Shown: positions 7,462 to 19,194, counted from the first letter of the stretch. The stretch: 64,000 bases of DNA from Oscillospiraceae bacterium (GCA_015064805.1 SVRN01000002.1:1-64000); one strand, 5' to 3'. The notes: generated from the letters alone by a model not told the origin. Translations and numbers: made by a program.

Positions 7462-7848
7462 ATGGACATTTTTGAAATGGCGGCGGCGCTGGGCGACGCA
7501 CTCAAGCAGGACGAAAAGCTGGTCGCTCTGGAGGCGGCACGCAAGAATTATATGGAGGACCGTCAGCTGCAATCTCTCGTCATCGAGTACGAGGTACAGC
7601 AGACGGCGCTGCAGAAGGAAGCAGGCCGCGGCGAGGATTACGATACCCATCTGATCGATATGATCCAGAACCGTATCAACGAGCTGTACGAGGCTATCAC
7701 CAAGCACGAGACCTACCTGGCGCTTGAGAAAGCACAGGAGGAGGTCAATGCCCTGATGAACAAGATCAACGGCATCATCACCACCCACATCACGGGCGAG
7801 GAGCCCGGCTGTACCCACAACTGCGCGACTTGCGGCGGTTGTCACTAA
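7462..7848 (+). CDS. YlbF/YmcA-family protein with C-terminal cysteine motif
   Basis: A 128-residue, mostly helical protein of the YlbF/YmcA family (RicF/RicA in Bacillus). RicAFT proteins form a complex that binds iron-sulfur clusters and influences RNase Y-dependent RNA processing, and they are linked to MiaB (family knowledge). Helices occupy about residues 1-108. The tail GEEPGCTHNCATCGGCH has Cys117, 121, 124 and 127 and a final histidine, which look like cluster or metal ligands. The start follows AAAAGGAG, 27 bases after miaB. Whether it is the YlbF or the YmcA orthologue cannot be told by eye; the position next to miaB favours YmcA. Confidence 0.85.
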   Translation: MDIFEMAAALGDALKQDEKLVALEAARKNYMEDRQLQSLVIEYEVQQTALQKEAGRGEDYDTHLIDMIQNRINELYEAITKHETYLALEKAQEEVNALMNKINGIITTHITGEEPGCTHNCATCGGCH

Positions 7849-7882
7849 TGCAACAAATCAAAGGCAGAGGAGCTGATGCGAC

Positions 7883-10492
<2,610 letters not shown>

Positions 10493-10554
10493 AATTTCTA
10501 ACATCTTCTCCTACGGACGCGCATACAGCTTCGCGCTGCGCGGATGGCAGGAAT

Positions 10555-10586
10555 GCCATTTCTTTGCCTCGTCGCAAAGAAATGGC
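10555..10586. repeat. Perfect 13-bp inverted repeat
   Basis: GCCATTTCTTTGC (10555-10567) and GCAAAGAAATGGC (10574-10586) around a 6-base loop. The core CTTTG...CAAAG is shared with the palindrome at 10866-10897. Confidence 0.85.
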
Positions 10587-10616
10587 GAAAGAAACGCGGG
10601 CATCTAATTCAGTGCT

Positions 10617-10674
10617 TATGGGAAAGTTGAATTACCCGCTCCCGAAGAATTTTGCAAGCAAAATTCTTCCCATA
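10617..10674. repeat. Nested inverted repeat
   Basis: Inner perfect 12-bp stem GAAGAATTTTGC/GCAAAATTCTTC (10644-10669, 2-base loop) inside an outer 8-bp stem TATGGGAA/TTCCCATA (10617-10624, 10667-10674). The two stems share two or three bases on the right side, so only one can form completely. Confidence 0.75.
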
Positions 10675-10865
10675 GAAAATAAAATTTTTTCTGGGCCTAA
10701 TGCCCTTGGGAAACCCGCAAGACCTATTGCTTCCATTATTTGCCGCGCGTGTTGGCGAAATTTGAAGCATTGAATCAAAGAATTTTATGTCTATTTCTTG
10801 ATGCGCCATGTAGCGCGGCACGGGAAGGGGAGATCCAAGAGGGAACGTCTTGGCACGTTTTCTTG

Positions 10866-10897
10866 GTTACTTCTTTGACGTGTGTCAAAGAAGTAAC
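10866..10897. repeat. Perfect 14-bp inverted repeat
   Basis: GTTACTTCTTTGAC (10866-10879) and GTCAAAGAAGTAAC (10884-10897) around GTGT. Confidence 0.85.
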
Positions 10898-11023
10898 ATC
10901 AAAAAGACAAACCGCGAACGCGCGCAGCTCGACAAAGTCGAGGTGGGCAGTGTGAGCGTCCGGCGGCGCAGTCAGTTAAAACTTTAGACTATCCTAAATA
11001 TTTATCGAAAAGGAGGTGCCGAT

Positions 11024-13117
11024 GTGGGCAAAATAAACGTACTTGATTTTTCCGTCGCGAACCTGATCGCCGCAGGCGAGGTCGTTGACCGTCCTGCCTC
11101 CGTCATCAAGGAGCTGATGGAAAACGCCATCGACGCCAAAGCGCGTCAGATCACGGTCGAAATTCAAAACGGCGGCGTGACCTTCATGCGCGTATCCGAC
11201 GACGGTTGCGGCATGGAGCCGGACGATTTGCCGGTGGCCATTCGTCGGCACGCAACCAGTAAGATCAAGGATGCGAGCGATCTTGAGGCCATTCTCACGC
11301 TCGGTTTCCGCGGAGAGGCACTCGCCGCCATTGCGTCGGTGTCGGATATCCGCATTCTGTCCAAGCAGCGTGAGGCCGAGATGGGCGCGGTGCTGGAGGC
11401 ACACGGCGGCAATATCGTCAGCCTGACGGAAACGGGTTGCCCCAACGGCACGACCGTCATCGTCGAGGCGCTGTTTGCCAACGTTCCCGCCCGCCGCAAA
11501 TTCCTCAAGCGCGACGTTACCGAGGCCCAGGCGGTCACCCAGGCCGTCGAGCGGGTGGCGCTGTCGCATCCCGAGATCTCCTTCAAGCTGATCGTCGACG
11601 GTGACATCAAGCTGCACACCGCGGGTGACGGCAAGCTGCAAAGTGCCGTTTACGCCGTATTCGGTCGTGACTTTGCGGGCCGCCTCATCCCCATTTCGGG
11701 TGAGTACGAGGGCATCGGCATCAGCGGCTTTATCGGTCGCCCCGACAACGTCAAGGGCAACCGCAACTACCAGAATTTCTTTATCAACGGGCGCTGGATC
11801 AAGAGCAAGACCGCCATGGCGGCGCTCGAGCAAGCCTTTTGCTCCTACCTCGCCCCCGATAAATACCCGACCTGCGTCATGAATCTGACGCTCAATCCCG
11901 CTCGCGTGGACGTCAACGTGCATCCAGCTAAGCTGGAGGTCAAATTCAGTAACGAGAAAATGATCTTCGAGGCCATCTACTACACCGTGCGCCATGCGCT
12001 CGAGCAAGACGAGGTGCGCCCCGAATTGAAAATACCCGGGCAGAAAAAGGAAACGCCGACGGCCGCACAGACGGTGGCGAACAGCCGCCGCGTGTCGGAT
12101 GCCTTCGCGCCCGTGCGCGATCACCGAGAGGAATCGATTGCGCGTCGACAGATCGGCATTTCCACGCCGCCCGCGAGCACGCCGCAACCGCCCAAAAAAG
12201 ACGCTTTCGTTCGTTTGACGGCCGAGGAGTACGTTCGCGAGTATCTGGGTGGAGACAAGAAAGCGCCCGCTCCGACCAAGAGCAGTGCACCGAGCACGCC
12301 GACGCCCCCAAGCGTTCCTGCAAGCACTCCGCGTGCAACCGAAGCGCCCGCGCCCATGCCCGACATCCCAACGGATATTCCTATGCCGAGCGACGCCGAT
12401 GCACCGCCCGTGAGAGAGACGGATGCTCCGTCAGCCCCCGTATCACAGGAGCGCGAGCAGCCGACCGCGGCGCTCGTGGAACAGCCGCCCATTCCCGCTG
12501 ACGAGCTGTCGGCACAGACCGAGCAAGCGCCTGCCGTGCCTGACTACCGCATCGTGGGCGAGGTGTTCCACTCTTACGTGCTGGTCGAAATCGGAGACAG
12601 AATGCTGGTCATTGACAAGCATGCGGCTCACGAGCGTATTCTGTTTGAACAGCTCAAGGAGAAATTACATAGCACCGACCCCGCGTCGCAGCTGCTCATG
12701 CTGCCCATTGAGGTCATGATGATGAGCGACGAGGTCGAGGTGATCGCCGAGTACCGCGAGGAACTGGAGGCCATTGGCTTCTCCTTTGAGACCGCACGCA
12801 ACACCGTCAGCATCAGCGCTCTGCCCATCGGCATTGACGCAGGCGCGGCGGGAGATATGCTGTGCGCAATCGCCGATCGCATCAAAAACAACACGGGAAG
12901 TGCCACGCTCACCCGCGATATTCTGTTTGAAAAGGCATTGTATCAGGGTGCCTGCAAGGCCGCTATCAAGGCAGGGCGCATCTATGCCGAGGGTCACGTC
13001 GAGTGGCTGGTAGCGCAGATGATGAAACTGCCCGATATTACATACTGTCCTCACGGAAGACCCGTGGCGATGGAGATGACCAAGCAAAATCTGGATCATC
13101 AATTTGAACGAAGCTAA
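11024..13117 (+). CDS. mutL: DNA mismatch repair endonuclease MutL
   Basis: A 697-residue MutL starting at GTG, with AAGGAGGT upstream. The GHKL ATPase domain (1-340) shows IAAGEVVDRPASV with Glu30 and Asn34, DDGCGM and GFRGEALAAIAS. A long Pro/Ala/Thr/Ser-rich linker (about 350-510) follows. The C-terminal endonuclease domain has DKHAAHERILFE near residue 531, a DQHA-type metal site with Lys in place of Gln, and the CPHGRP motif near the end. MutL of this type nicks the new strand in methyl-independent mismatch repair. The stop lies 20 bases before the tgt start. Confidence 0.96.
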   Translation: MGKINVLDFSVANLIAAGEVVDRPASVIKELMENAIDAKARQITVEIQNGGVTFMRVSDDGCGMEPDDLPVAIRRHATSKIKDASDLEAILTLGFRGEALAAIASVSDIRILSKQREAEMGAVLEAHGGNIVSLTETGCPNGTTVIVEALFANVPARRKFLKRDVTEAQAVTQAVERVALSHPEISFKLIVDGDIKLHTAGDGKLQSAVYAVFGRDFAGRLIPISGEYEGIGISGFIGRPDNVKGNRNYQNFFINGRWIKSKTAMAALEQAFCSYLAPDKYPTCVMNLTLNPARVDVNVHPAKLEVKFSNEKMIFEAIYYTVRHALEQDEVRPELKIPGQKKETPTAAQTVANSRRVSDAFAPVRDHREESIARRQIGISTPPASTPQPPKKDAFVRLTAEEYVREYLGGDKKAPAPTKSSAPSTPTPPSVPASTPRATEAPAPMPDIPTDIPMPSDADAPPVRETDAPSAPVSQEREQPTAALVEQPPIPADELSAQTEQAPAVPDYRIVGEVFHSYVLVEIGDRMLVIDKHAAHERILFEQLKEKLHSTDPASQLLMLPIEVMMMSDEVEVIAEYREELEAIGFSFETARNTVSISALPIGIDAGAAGDMLCAIADRIKNNTGSATLTRDILFEKALYQGACKAAIKAGRIYAEGHVEWLVAQMMKLPDITYCPHGRPVAMEMTKQNLDHQFERS

Positions 13118-13136
13118 TCGGAGAAAGGCTGACGAT

Positions 13137-14363
13137 ATGACGGAAAACGAAATGATTACGACACATGCGGAGGAGGCTACCGAGCAAACTGCGCCTCCCG
13201 CCCCCTTTGATAACGGGCGCAATTCCAAATTTGAGCTGTTGACGATGGACGGACGCGCCCGCCGCGGCGTGCTCCATACGGTGCACGGCGATATTCAGAC
13301 CCCCGTATTTATGAACGTGGGTACCTGCGCCGCCATCAAGGGCGGTGTCAACACCATGCAGCTGCGCGAGCTGGACTGTCAGGTCGAGCTGTCCAACACT
13401 TACCATCTTCACCTGCGTCCCGGTGACAAGCTGATCCACCGCATGGGCGGTATCCGCAAGTTTATGAACTGGGAAGGCCCCGTGCTGACTGACAGCGGCG
13501 GATTTCAGGTATTTTCGCTGTCCTCGCTCCGCAAGATCACCGAGGAGGGCGTCAAGTTTGCCTCGCACATTGATGGTAAGCGCATTTTCATGGGTCCCGA
13601 GGAGAGCATGCAGATCCAGTCCAATCTTGCCTCGACCATTGCCATGGCGTTTGACGAGTGCATTGAAAATCCTGCGCCCTATAAGTACGTCAAGGACTCC
13701 TGCGCCCGCACGGTGCGCTGGTTGGAGCGTTGCAAGGCCGAAATGGCAAGGCTCAACGCCGATCCCGAGACCATCAACCGCCATCAGCTTCTGTTTGGTA
13801 TCAATCAGGGCTCGACCTACGAGGATCTGCGCATCGAGCACATGAAGCAGATCGCCGAGATGGATCTGGACGGTTACGCCATCGGCGGCTTGGCCGTTGG
13901 TGAGGCGACCGAGGATATGTACCGCATCATCGACGCGGTAGAGCCCTATATGCCCAAGGACAAGCCCAGATATCTGATGGGCGTTGGAACTCCCTGCAAC
14001 ATTCTTGAAGCGGTACACATGGGCGTAGACTTCTTCGACTGCGTCATGCCCTCCCGTAACGCCCGCCACGGCAATCTGTTTACCTGGCACGGCAAGATCA
14101 ATCTGTGCAACGAAAAATACGCGGAGGATCCCAGACCCTTTGACGAGGGCTGTGGCTGTCCCGCCTGCCGCAACTACAGCCGCTCCTACGTGCGCCATCT
14201 CATCAAGGCCAAGGAGGCGGTCGGTATGCAGCTGGCGGTCACCCACAATCTGTATTTCTACAACAACCTCACCCGCAAGATCCGAGAGGCACTGGACGGC
14301 GGCTACTTTGAGTCGTTCTACCAGAAGTATCGCAACATTCTCGGTGAGCGCTTGAACGACTGA
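13137..14363 (+). CDS. tgt: tRNA-guanine transglycosylase (queuosine/preQ1)
   Basis: Exchanges guanine 34 for preQ1 in tRNAs with GUN anticodons. Asp119 in LTDSGGFQVFSL and the nucleophile Asp301 in FFDCVMPSRNARHG are visible, as is the zinc site built around GCGCPACRNYSRSYVRHL. A 34-residue acidic N-terminal extension precedes the catalytic core. ATG 13137 is preferred over 13104 because GAGAAAGG lies just upstream and 13104 is inside mutL. The stop TGA overlaps a potential ATG of the next gene. Confidence 0.96.
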   Translation: MTENEMITTHAEEATEQTAPPAPFDNGRNSKFELLTMDGRARRGVLHTVHGDIQTPVFMNVGTCAAIKGGVNTMQLRELDCQVELSNTYHLHLRPGDKLIHRMGGIRKFMNWEGPVLTDSGGFQVFSLSSLRKITEEGVKFASHIDGKRIFMGPEESMQIQSNLASTIAMAFDECIENPAPYKYVKDSCARTVRWLERCKAEMARLNADPETINRHQLLFGINQGSTYEDLRIEHMKQIAEMDLDGYAIGGLAVGEATEDMYRIIDAVEPYMPKDKPRYLMGVGTPCNILEAVHMGVDFFDCVMPSRNARHGNLFTWHGKINLCNEKYAEDPRPFDEGCGCPACRNYSRSYVRHLIKAKEAVGMQLAVTHNLYFYNNLTRKIREALDGGYFESFYQKYRNILGERLND

Positions 14364-14377
14364 TGCGGAGGGGAAAA

Positions 14378-15043
14378 ATGATCAAAGCGGTCATTTTTGA
14401 TATGGACGGCACGTTGTTTGACACCGAGTCGGTCTACGTCGACGCCTGGCGACGGGCGGGCAGGGAACTGAACTTTGCTCCCATCGAGCAGGCCATCACC
14501 GCTTGCACGGGGCGTAACGCCAAGGATACCAGACGGTATTTTGAGGACAATTTTGCCGATCTGATCTCGTACGACGAATTCATGGTCGTCCGCACTCGCT
14601 ATTACGAGGCGGCTATCGCGGAGCGGGGTGTGCCGATCAAAGAGGGTGTAGTCGAGCTGCTGGAGTATCTGAAGGCCAACGGCATTGGCATCGCGCTTGC
14701 TACGGCCACCCGCACCGAGCGAACGCTGGACAATCTGGAGCGCACGGGGCTTCGTCCTTATTTTGACGTGCTGGTCACGGGTGATATGGTCGAAAACGGC
14801 AAGCCGCATCCCGAGACGTTTCTGACGGCGGCCGAGCGGCTGGGCGTGTTGCCCTGCGAGTGCATCGGCGTGGAGGATTCCTTCAACGGCGTTCGCGCCA
14901 TCCGCGCGGCGGGCATGTTTACGATTATGGTGCCCGATACCGTACCGCCAACGCCCGAGATCGAGGCGCTGTTGGACGCCAAGTGCACGACCTTGCACGA
15001 GGTTCGTCCCATCATTGAGAAAATCAATCAAAGCCAAATATAA
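14378..15043 (+). CDS. HAD-superfamily hydrolase (beta-phosphoglucomutase/phosphoglycolate phosphatase type)
   Basis: A 221-residue HAD phosphatase. Motif I is FDMDGTLF (Asp8, Asp10), motif II ALATAT, motif III the Lys in NGKPHPETF, and motif IV GVEDSFNGVRA, with a helical cap between about residues 15 and 85. It belongs to the broad beta-PGM/Gph clade and hydrolyses or isomerises a sugar phosphate or similar small phosphoester; the substrate cannot be read from sequence. ATG 14378 has GGAGGGG 6 bases upstream, while ATG 14363 overlaps the tgt stop without such a site. Confidence 0.88.
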   Translation: MIKAVIFDMDGTLFDTESVYVDAWRRAGRELNFAPIEQAITACTGRNAKDTRRYFEDNFADLISYDEFMVVRTRYYEAAIAERGVPIKEGVVELLEYLKANGIGIALATATRTERTLDNLERTGLRPYFDVLVTGDMVENGKPHPETFLTAAERLGVLPCECIGVEDSFNGVRAIRAAGMFTIMVPDTVPPTPEIEALLDAKCTTLHEVRPIIEKINQSQI

Positions 15044-15063
15044 AAACAAAGGAGAGTAGTGAC

Positions 15064-16449
15064 ATGATTCTTGAAAAGAAGCTGTTACAAGAGGTGCTGG
15101 CGACAGCCATGACGACCGGCGCTGACTTTGCGGAGATCTATGCCGAGCGTACGCTCAACGACAGCGTACATCTGCTGGACCGCAAGATCGATCAGATTTC
15201 CAATAACGTCGTATCAGGCGCAGGTATCCGTGCCTTCAAGGGAACGCGTACCGTATACGCCTCGACGAGCGATCTGAGCCGCGAGGGCTTACTTCGCTGT
15301 GCTCGTTCGGTTGCGGCTGCTATGGGTGAGGGCAACGCGCCCATCTCCATTTGCCTGACCGAGCGTATGTTCCCCAACATCCACCCCGCGCGTATCATTC
15401 CGTCCTCGGTGGAGAGCCGCGCCAAGATCGATCTGCTCAAGGCAGGCTGTGAGGCGGCGCGCACCTACGACGATGCCATCGTGCAGGCAACGGGCACGCT
15501 GATGGGCGTGGATCACACCATTCTGATCGCCAACAGCGAGGGCCTGCTTACCTCCGACCGCCACATCCGCACCCGCATGGCCGTTCAGGCCGTTGCCAGC
15601 GAAAAGGGCGAGAATCAGAGTGGCTTCTACGGTCCCGGCCGTGGTATGGGTCTTGAAATGTTTGAATTCATCGATCCCGCTGAGATCGGTCGCACGGCCG
15701 CTGCACAGGCGATGGTCAATCTGCGCGCCGATTACTGCCCTGCGGGTAAGATGACGGTTGCCATCGAGAACGGTTTCGGCGGCGTTATCTTCCACGAGGC
15801 TTGCGGACACTCGCTGGAGGCAACCTCGGTTGCCATCGGTAACTCCGAGATGGCAGGCAAGCTGGGTCAGCAGATCGCCAACGAAAAGGTGACCGCGATC
15901 GACGATGGCACCATCCCCGGCGCATGGGGCTCGGTCAACATCGACGACGAGGGTACGCCCACCCAGCGCAACGTCCTGATCGAAAACGGTGTGCTTAAGA
16001 GCTACATGATCGACCGCCTCGGCTCTCGCCGCATGGGTCTGCCCATGACGGGTAACAGCCGCCGTCAGTCCTACGCTTATGAGCCCACCTCGCGTATGAC
16101 CAACACCTTCATCGACAACGGTCCCGACAAGAACGAGGACATCATCGCCTCCATTGAGTACGGTCTGTATGCCAAGAGCATGGGCGGCGGCTCGGTCAAC
16201 CCCTTGACGGGTGCCTTCAACTTCTCGGTCAGCGAGGGTTATATCGTACGCAACGGTAAGATCTGCGAGCCCGTACGCGGCGCGTCGTTGATCGGCACGG
16301 GTGCTCAGATCCTGAAGGATATTGACATGGTCGGTCAGAATATGGCAACGGGACAGGGCATGTGCGGCTCGAGCAGCGGTAGTGTTCCTACCGACGTAGG
16401 TCAGCCGCTCATCCGCGTTTCTTCCATTACTGTCGGCGGACGGAATTGA
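15064..16449 (+). CDS. tldD: TldD metalloprotease
   Basis: A 461-residue TldD, the catalytic subunit of the TldD/TldE peptidase that degrades unfolded peptides and matures some ribosomal peptides such as microcins. The zinc motif HEACGH (His244, Glu245, His249) is present in FHEACGHSLEATSV. The C-terminal part contains the conserved GMCGSSSGSVPTDVGQP. RBS AAAGGAGAG upstream. The tldE partner starts 11 bases downstream, as expected for a heterodimer. Confidence 0.95.
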   Translation: MILEKKLLQEVLATAMTTGADFAEIYAERTLNDSVHLLDRKIDQISNNVVSGAGIRAFKGTRTVYASTSDLSREGLLRCARSVAAAMGEGNAPISICLTERMFPNIHPARIIPSSVESRAKIDLLKAGCEAARTYDDAIVQATGTLMGVDHTILIANSEGLLTSDRHIRTRMAVQAVASEKGENQSGFYGPGRGMGLEMFEFIDPAEIGRTAAAQAMVNLRADYCPAGKMTVAIENGFGGVIFHEACGHSLEATSVAIGNSEMAGKLGQQIANEKVTAIDDGTIPGAWGSVNIDDEGTPTQRNVLIENGVLKSYMIDRLGSRRMGLPMTGNSRRQSYAYEPTSRMTNTFIDNGPDKNEDIIASIEYGLYAKSMGGGSVNPLTGAFNFSVSEGYIVRNGKICEPVRGASLIGTGAQILKDIDMVGQNMATGQGMCGSSSGSVPTDVGQPLIRVSSITVGGRN

Positions 16450-16460
16450 GAGGTGTTAGT

Positions 16461-17804
16461 ATGAACTTTGAACAAATGAAAGAATATTTGATTGCCGCGG
16501 CTAAAGCCGCAGGCTTGACGGAATACGAGATCTACGCTACCTCGACCAGCGAGGTCAGCACGGAGACGTACAAGAGCGAGATCAGCAGCTTTTCCTCGGG
16601 CGAGAGCGGCGGTATCAGCTTCCGCTGCATCGTGGACGGCAAGATGGGCTACGCCTCGAGCGAGCTTTTGACCCGCGAGGAGATGGAAGCGCTGGTTGAC
16701 CGCGCCATCGACAACGCAAAGAACATCGAAAACGACGACGAGGTGTTTATTTTCCCCGGCTCGGAGAGCTACGAGGCTGTCAATGCCAAATCTCCCGAGA
16801 TGCCCGAGGCGGCAACGCTGAAGGACTGGGCGCTTGATCTGCAGGCCAAGACGTACGCTGCACACCCCTCCGTCAGTGACGGTACCCAGACGGCCGCTAT
16901 CGCGTTTGAGTCCAGCATCATGCTGTGCAACTCGCACGGCTTGGAGCTGACCAACCACGTAGGCTCCAGCGGCGTGTATATCGACGCCGTCGTTAAAGAA
17001 GGTGACGAGGCTGTCAGCGGCTTCAAGCTCAAGAGCGGCAGAAACGCTGCGGAATTTGAAGGTCTCCCTGCCGAGGCTGTTGCGGAGGCACGCGGCAAGC
17101 TGGGTGCAGGCACGGTTGAGTCGGGCAAGTACGATTGCGTCATCAGCGGCGACCAAATGCGCTCGCTTCTCTCGGCCTTCTGGTCCATGTTCTCGGCCAA
17201 GATGGTTCAGCACGGCATGTCTTTGCTGAAGGGCAGAATCGGCGAGAAGATCGCCGCTGACATCGTCAACGTGACCGACGACCCCCGACGCCCCGAGTGT
17301 GACATTCAGACCTCGTTTGACGGCGAGGGCGTGGCAACCTATCGCAAGAGCATCATCGAAAACGGTAAGCTGTGCACCTATCTGTACGACCTGACGACGG
17401 CCAAGAAGGACGGCGTGGCTTCTACGGGCAACGGTCAGCGCGGCTCCTACGCGTCCTCCGTATCCATCGCGCCTTACTGCTGCTGCCTGGAGGCAGGCGA
17501 CAAGTCGCAGGACGAGCTGTTTGCCGCCATCGGCGACGGTCTGTATATTACCGAGCTCAAGGGTATCCACGCAGGTGCCAACGCAGTTACGGGTGACTTC
17601 TCGCTTGAGAGTGCGGGCTTCCGCGTCCGCGACGGCAAGCTTGCTGAGCCTGTCAAGACGTTCACCATCGCAGGCAACTTCCTTGAACTGCTGGGTAGTG
17701 TTGACGCGATCGGCAACGAGGTTCGCTTTGGATTTTCCAGCGGCTTTACCTCCTTTGCTTCTGCGGACGTACTCGTTCGCGGTGTCAGCGTGGCAGGTAA
17801 GTAA
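16461..17804 (+). CDS. tldE: TldE/PmbA subunit
   Basis: A 447-residue TldE/PmbA. It shares the fold of TldD but lacks the HExxxH motif and forms the substrate channel with TldD. Conserved segments include FRCIVDGKMGYASSE, DGEGVATYRKSIIENGKL and GDFSLESAGFRVRDGKL. ATG 16461 is preceded by GAGAGGTG; ATG 16446 overlaps the tldD stop region. Ends before a strong terminator. Confidence 0.94.
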   Translation: MNFEQMKEYLIAAAKAAGLTEYEIYATSTSEVSTETYKSEISSFSSGESGGISFRCIVDGKMGYASSELLTREEMEALVDRAIDNAKNIENDDEVFIFPGSESYEAVNAKSPEMPEAATLKDWALDLQAKTYAAHPSVSDGTQTAAIAFESSIMLCNSHGLELTNHVGSSGVYIDAVVKEGDEAVSGFKLKSGRNAAEFEGLPAEAVAEARGKLGAGTVESGKYDCVISGDQMRSLLSAFWSMFSAKMVQHGMSLLKGRIGEKIAADIVNVTDDPRRPECDIQTSFDGEGVATYRKSIIENGKLCTYLYDLTTAKKDGVASTGNGQRGSYASSVSIAPYCCCLEAGDKSQDELFAAIGDGLYITELKGIHAGANAVTGDFSLESAGFRVRDGKLAEPVKTFTIAGNFLELLGSVDAIGNEVRFGFSSGFTSFASADVLVRGVSVAGK

Positions 17805-17814
17805 GATAAAAGCA

Positions 17815-17845
17815 AAAGGGGACTTGAAAAAGTCCCCTTTCTTTT
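17815..17845 (+). terminator. Rho-independent terminator after tldE
   Basis: AAAGGGGACTT, GAAA, AAGTCCCCTTT, then CTTTT. Confidence 0.9.
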
Positions 17846-17854
17846 CGCATAACG

Positions 17855-17888
17855 AAAAACCGCACATCCAAATGGATGTGCGGTTTTT
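17855..17888 (-). terminator. Terminator of rplJ-rplL (works in both directions)
   Basis: CCGCACATCCA (17860-17870) and TGGATGTGCGG (17873-17883) form a perfect 11-bp stem, flanked by five A on the left and five T on the right, so it can terminate transcription from either strand. It lies 74 bases after the rplL stop. Confidence 0.88.
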
Positions 17889-17961
17889 CTGAACTCACGC
17901 AGTGAGCCCTGTTACCATAAAGACACGCCGGTCAAGTAGCATCCGCGCGGATGCGAGGACA

Positions 17962-18330
17962 TTACTTAATTTCGACGGTAGCGCCAGCCTCAACGAGGGT
18001 AGCCTTGATCTTTTCAGCCTCTTCCTTGGAAGCGCCTTCCTTGATGGGCTTAGGAGCACCCTCAACCAGGTCCTTAGCGTCCTTCAGACCCAGACCGGTC
18101 AGCTCGCGGACAACCTTGATAACGCCCAGCTTGTTGGAACCGAAGGAAGCCAGGATTACGTCGAACTCGGTCTTCTCTTCAGCAGCAGCTGCAGGAGCAG
18201 CGGCAGCAACAACGCCTACAGGAGCAGCGGCAGATACGCCGAACTCAGCCTCAACAGCCTTAACCAGCTCAGCCAGCTCAAGGATAGTGAGGGACTTGAT
18301 TTCTTCAAGAATGTTATTGATCTTTTCCAT
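17962..18330 (-). CDS. rplL: 50S ribosomal protein L7/L12
   Basis: A 122-residue stalk protein. The N-terminal dimerisation helices ([22 protein letters not shown]) are followed by an Ala-rich hinge and the globular domain ([42 protein letters not shown]). It recruits translational GTPases. RBS GGGAGG on the minus strand. A 120-base spacer with a small hairpin (around 18377-18405) separates it from rplJ, which may help raise L12 output above L10. Confidence 0.97.
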   Translation of the reverse strand: MEKINNILEEIKSLTILELAELVKAVEAEFGVSAAAPVGVVAAAAPAAAAEEKTEFDVILASFGSNKLGVIKVVRELTGLGLKDAKDLVEGAPKPIKEGASKEEAEKIKATLVEAGATVEIK

Positions 18331-18450
18331 TTTAGTAAACCTCCCGAAATATCAGATAGTTTTAAATTTTTTGCGGTCTTTACCGCTTGCGGTATCGTAC
18401 CGCGGGGAAAATAGTTACGCGATTAAAAATTTACGCAGCCTGCTGGGCAA

Positions 18451-18999
18451 TTACGCCTCTGCAGGAGCAGCCTCTGCGGGTGCTTCTTCTGCTGCAGGAG
18501 CAGCCTCGCCGTCTTTGTCGACGATAGCCTGCAGAGCATAAGCCAGACCGTACAGAGGAGAACGGATACTGCCAAGGAGCTTTGCGATGAGCACTTCCTT
18601 GGAAGGAATCTCCGCCAGAGCCAGAACCGTCTGTTCGTCGACGACCTTACCATCCAGGTAACCTGCGATGATCTGGAAGCTTTCGATCTTGTCGGCATAG
18701 CTCTTCAGGATCTTTGCAGGTGCGATAGGATCCTGACCAGCGATGGCAAGAGCGGTCATACCGTTGAGGTAGGACTTCATGTCTTCCATGCCGTTCATTT
18801 CGCAAGCTCTGCCCGTCATCGTGTTCTTCATAACGACGTACTTGATGCCTGCTTCACGAAGTTCCTTACGCATCTTAGTGTCATTCTCTACAGTAATACC
18901 CTGATACTTTACCAGGACACCTGCGGGAGAATTTTTGATGGCTTCAGCCAGATCAGCGACGATCTGCTTCTTCTGTTCGAGAATCTTATTGCTGGGCAT
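18451..18999 (-). CDS. rplJ: 50S ribosomal protein L10
   Basis: A 182-residue stalk base protein that anchors L7/L12 dimers and, as the L10-L12 complex, binds its own mRNA leader. Features are the N-terminal KKQIVADLAEAIKNSPAGVLVKYQGITV and the LVKYQG...MKNTM core. The Ala/Glu-rich C-terminal tail (about residues 165-182) is longer than in Bacillus. RBS GGGAGGTG. Not linked here to rplK-rplA. Confidence 0.96.
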   Translation of the reverse strand: MPSNKILEQKKQIVADLAEAIKNSPAGVLVKYQGITVENDTKMRKELREAGIKYVVMKNTMTGRACEMNGMEDMKSYLNGMTALAIAGQDPIAPAKILKSYADKIESFQIIAGYLDGKVVDEQTVLALAEIPSKEVLIAKLLGSIRSPLYGLAYALQAIVDKDGEAAPAAEEAPAEAAPAEA

Positions 19000-19011
19000 T
19001 CGGTTTCACCT

Positions 19012-19188
19012 CCCATTGTGAACTGAAAACAGTCACCCGCCAGCGCGGGCAACAAAAAAATCTTTCTCCGTCAGTGCCGAAGCTCTGCGCAAAGAAAGAT
19101 CCATAAAGCGGCATGCCGCCAGTATACAGAATTCTTCCTCGGCAGGAGAGCTTGTGGCTTTTACGGAAACCTGCTGTCTTCGGATAAC
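19012..19188 (-). ncRNA. L10 leader (autoregulatory mRNA leader of rplJL)
   Basis: On the minus strand the leader shows CCGAAGACAGCAGG and later TCCTGCCGAGG. These are the paired landmarks of the L10 leader family (Rfam L10_leader), to which L10(L12)4 binds. It lies between a consensus promoter and rplJ and ends with an attenuator hairpin. Confidence 0.88.
19054..19100 (-). terminator. Attenuator hairpin in the rplJ leader
   Basis: On the minus strand ATCTTTCT (19093-19100) pairs with AGAAAGAT (19060-19067), followed by seven T. It is placed to stop transcription before rplJ when L10-L12 binds the leader. Confidence 0.85.
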
Positions 19189-19194
19189 AGAGGT

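Larger units (their letters stand above)
10493..11023. other. Hairpin-rich gene-free spacer between mutS and mutL
   Basis: No convincing gene; an open frame across 10378-10773 overlaps mutS out of frame and has no family features. The spacer contains three strong perfect palindromes (10555-10586, 10644-10669 inside an outer 8-bp stem 10617-10674, and 10866-10897). The sequence looks like dispersed intergenic repeat material rather than leader or gene remnant. Confidence 0.65.

Noticed and set aside
16401..17867. 488-residue minus-strand open frame opposite tldE
   Set aside because: Antisense shadow. TldE is well supported and sits in its expected place after tldD.
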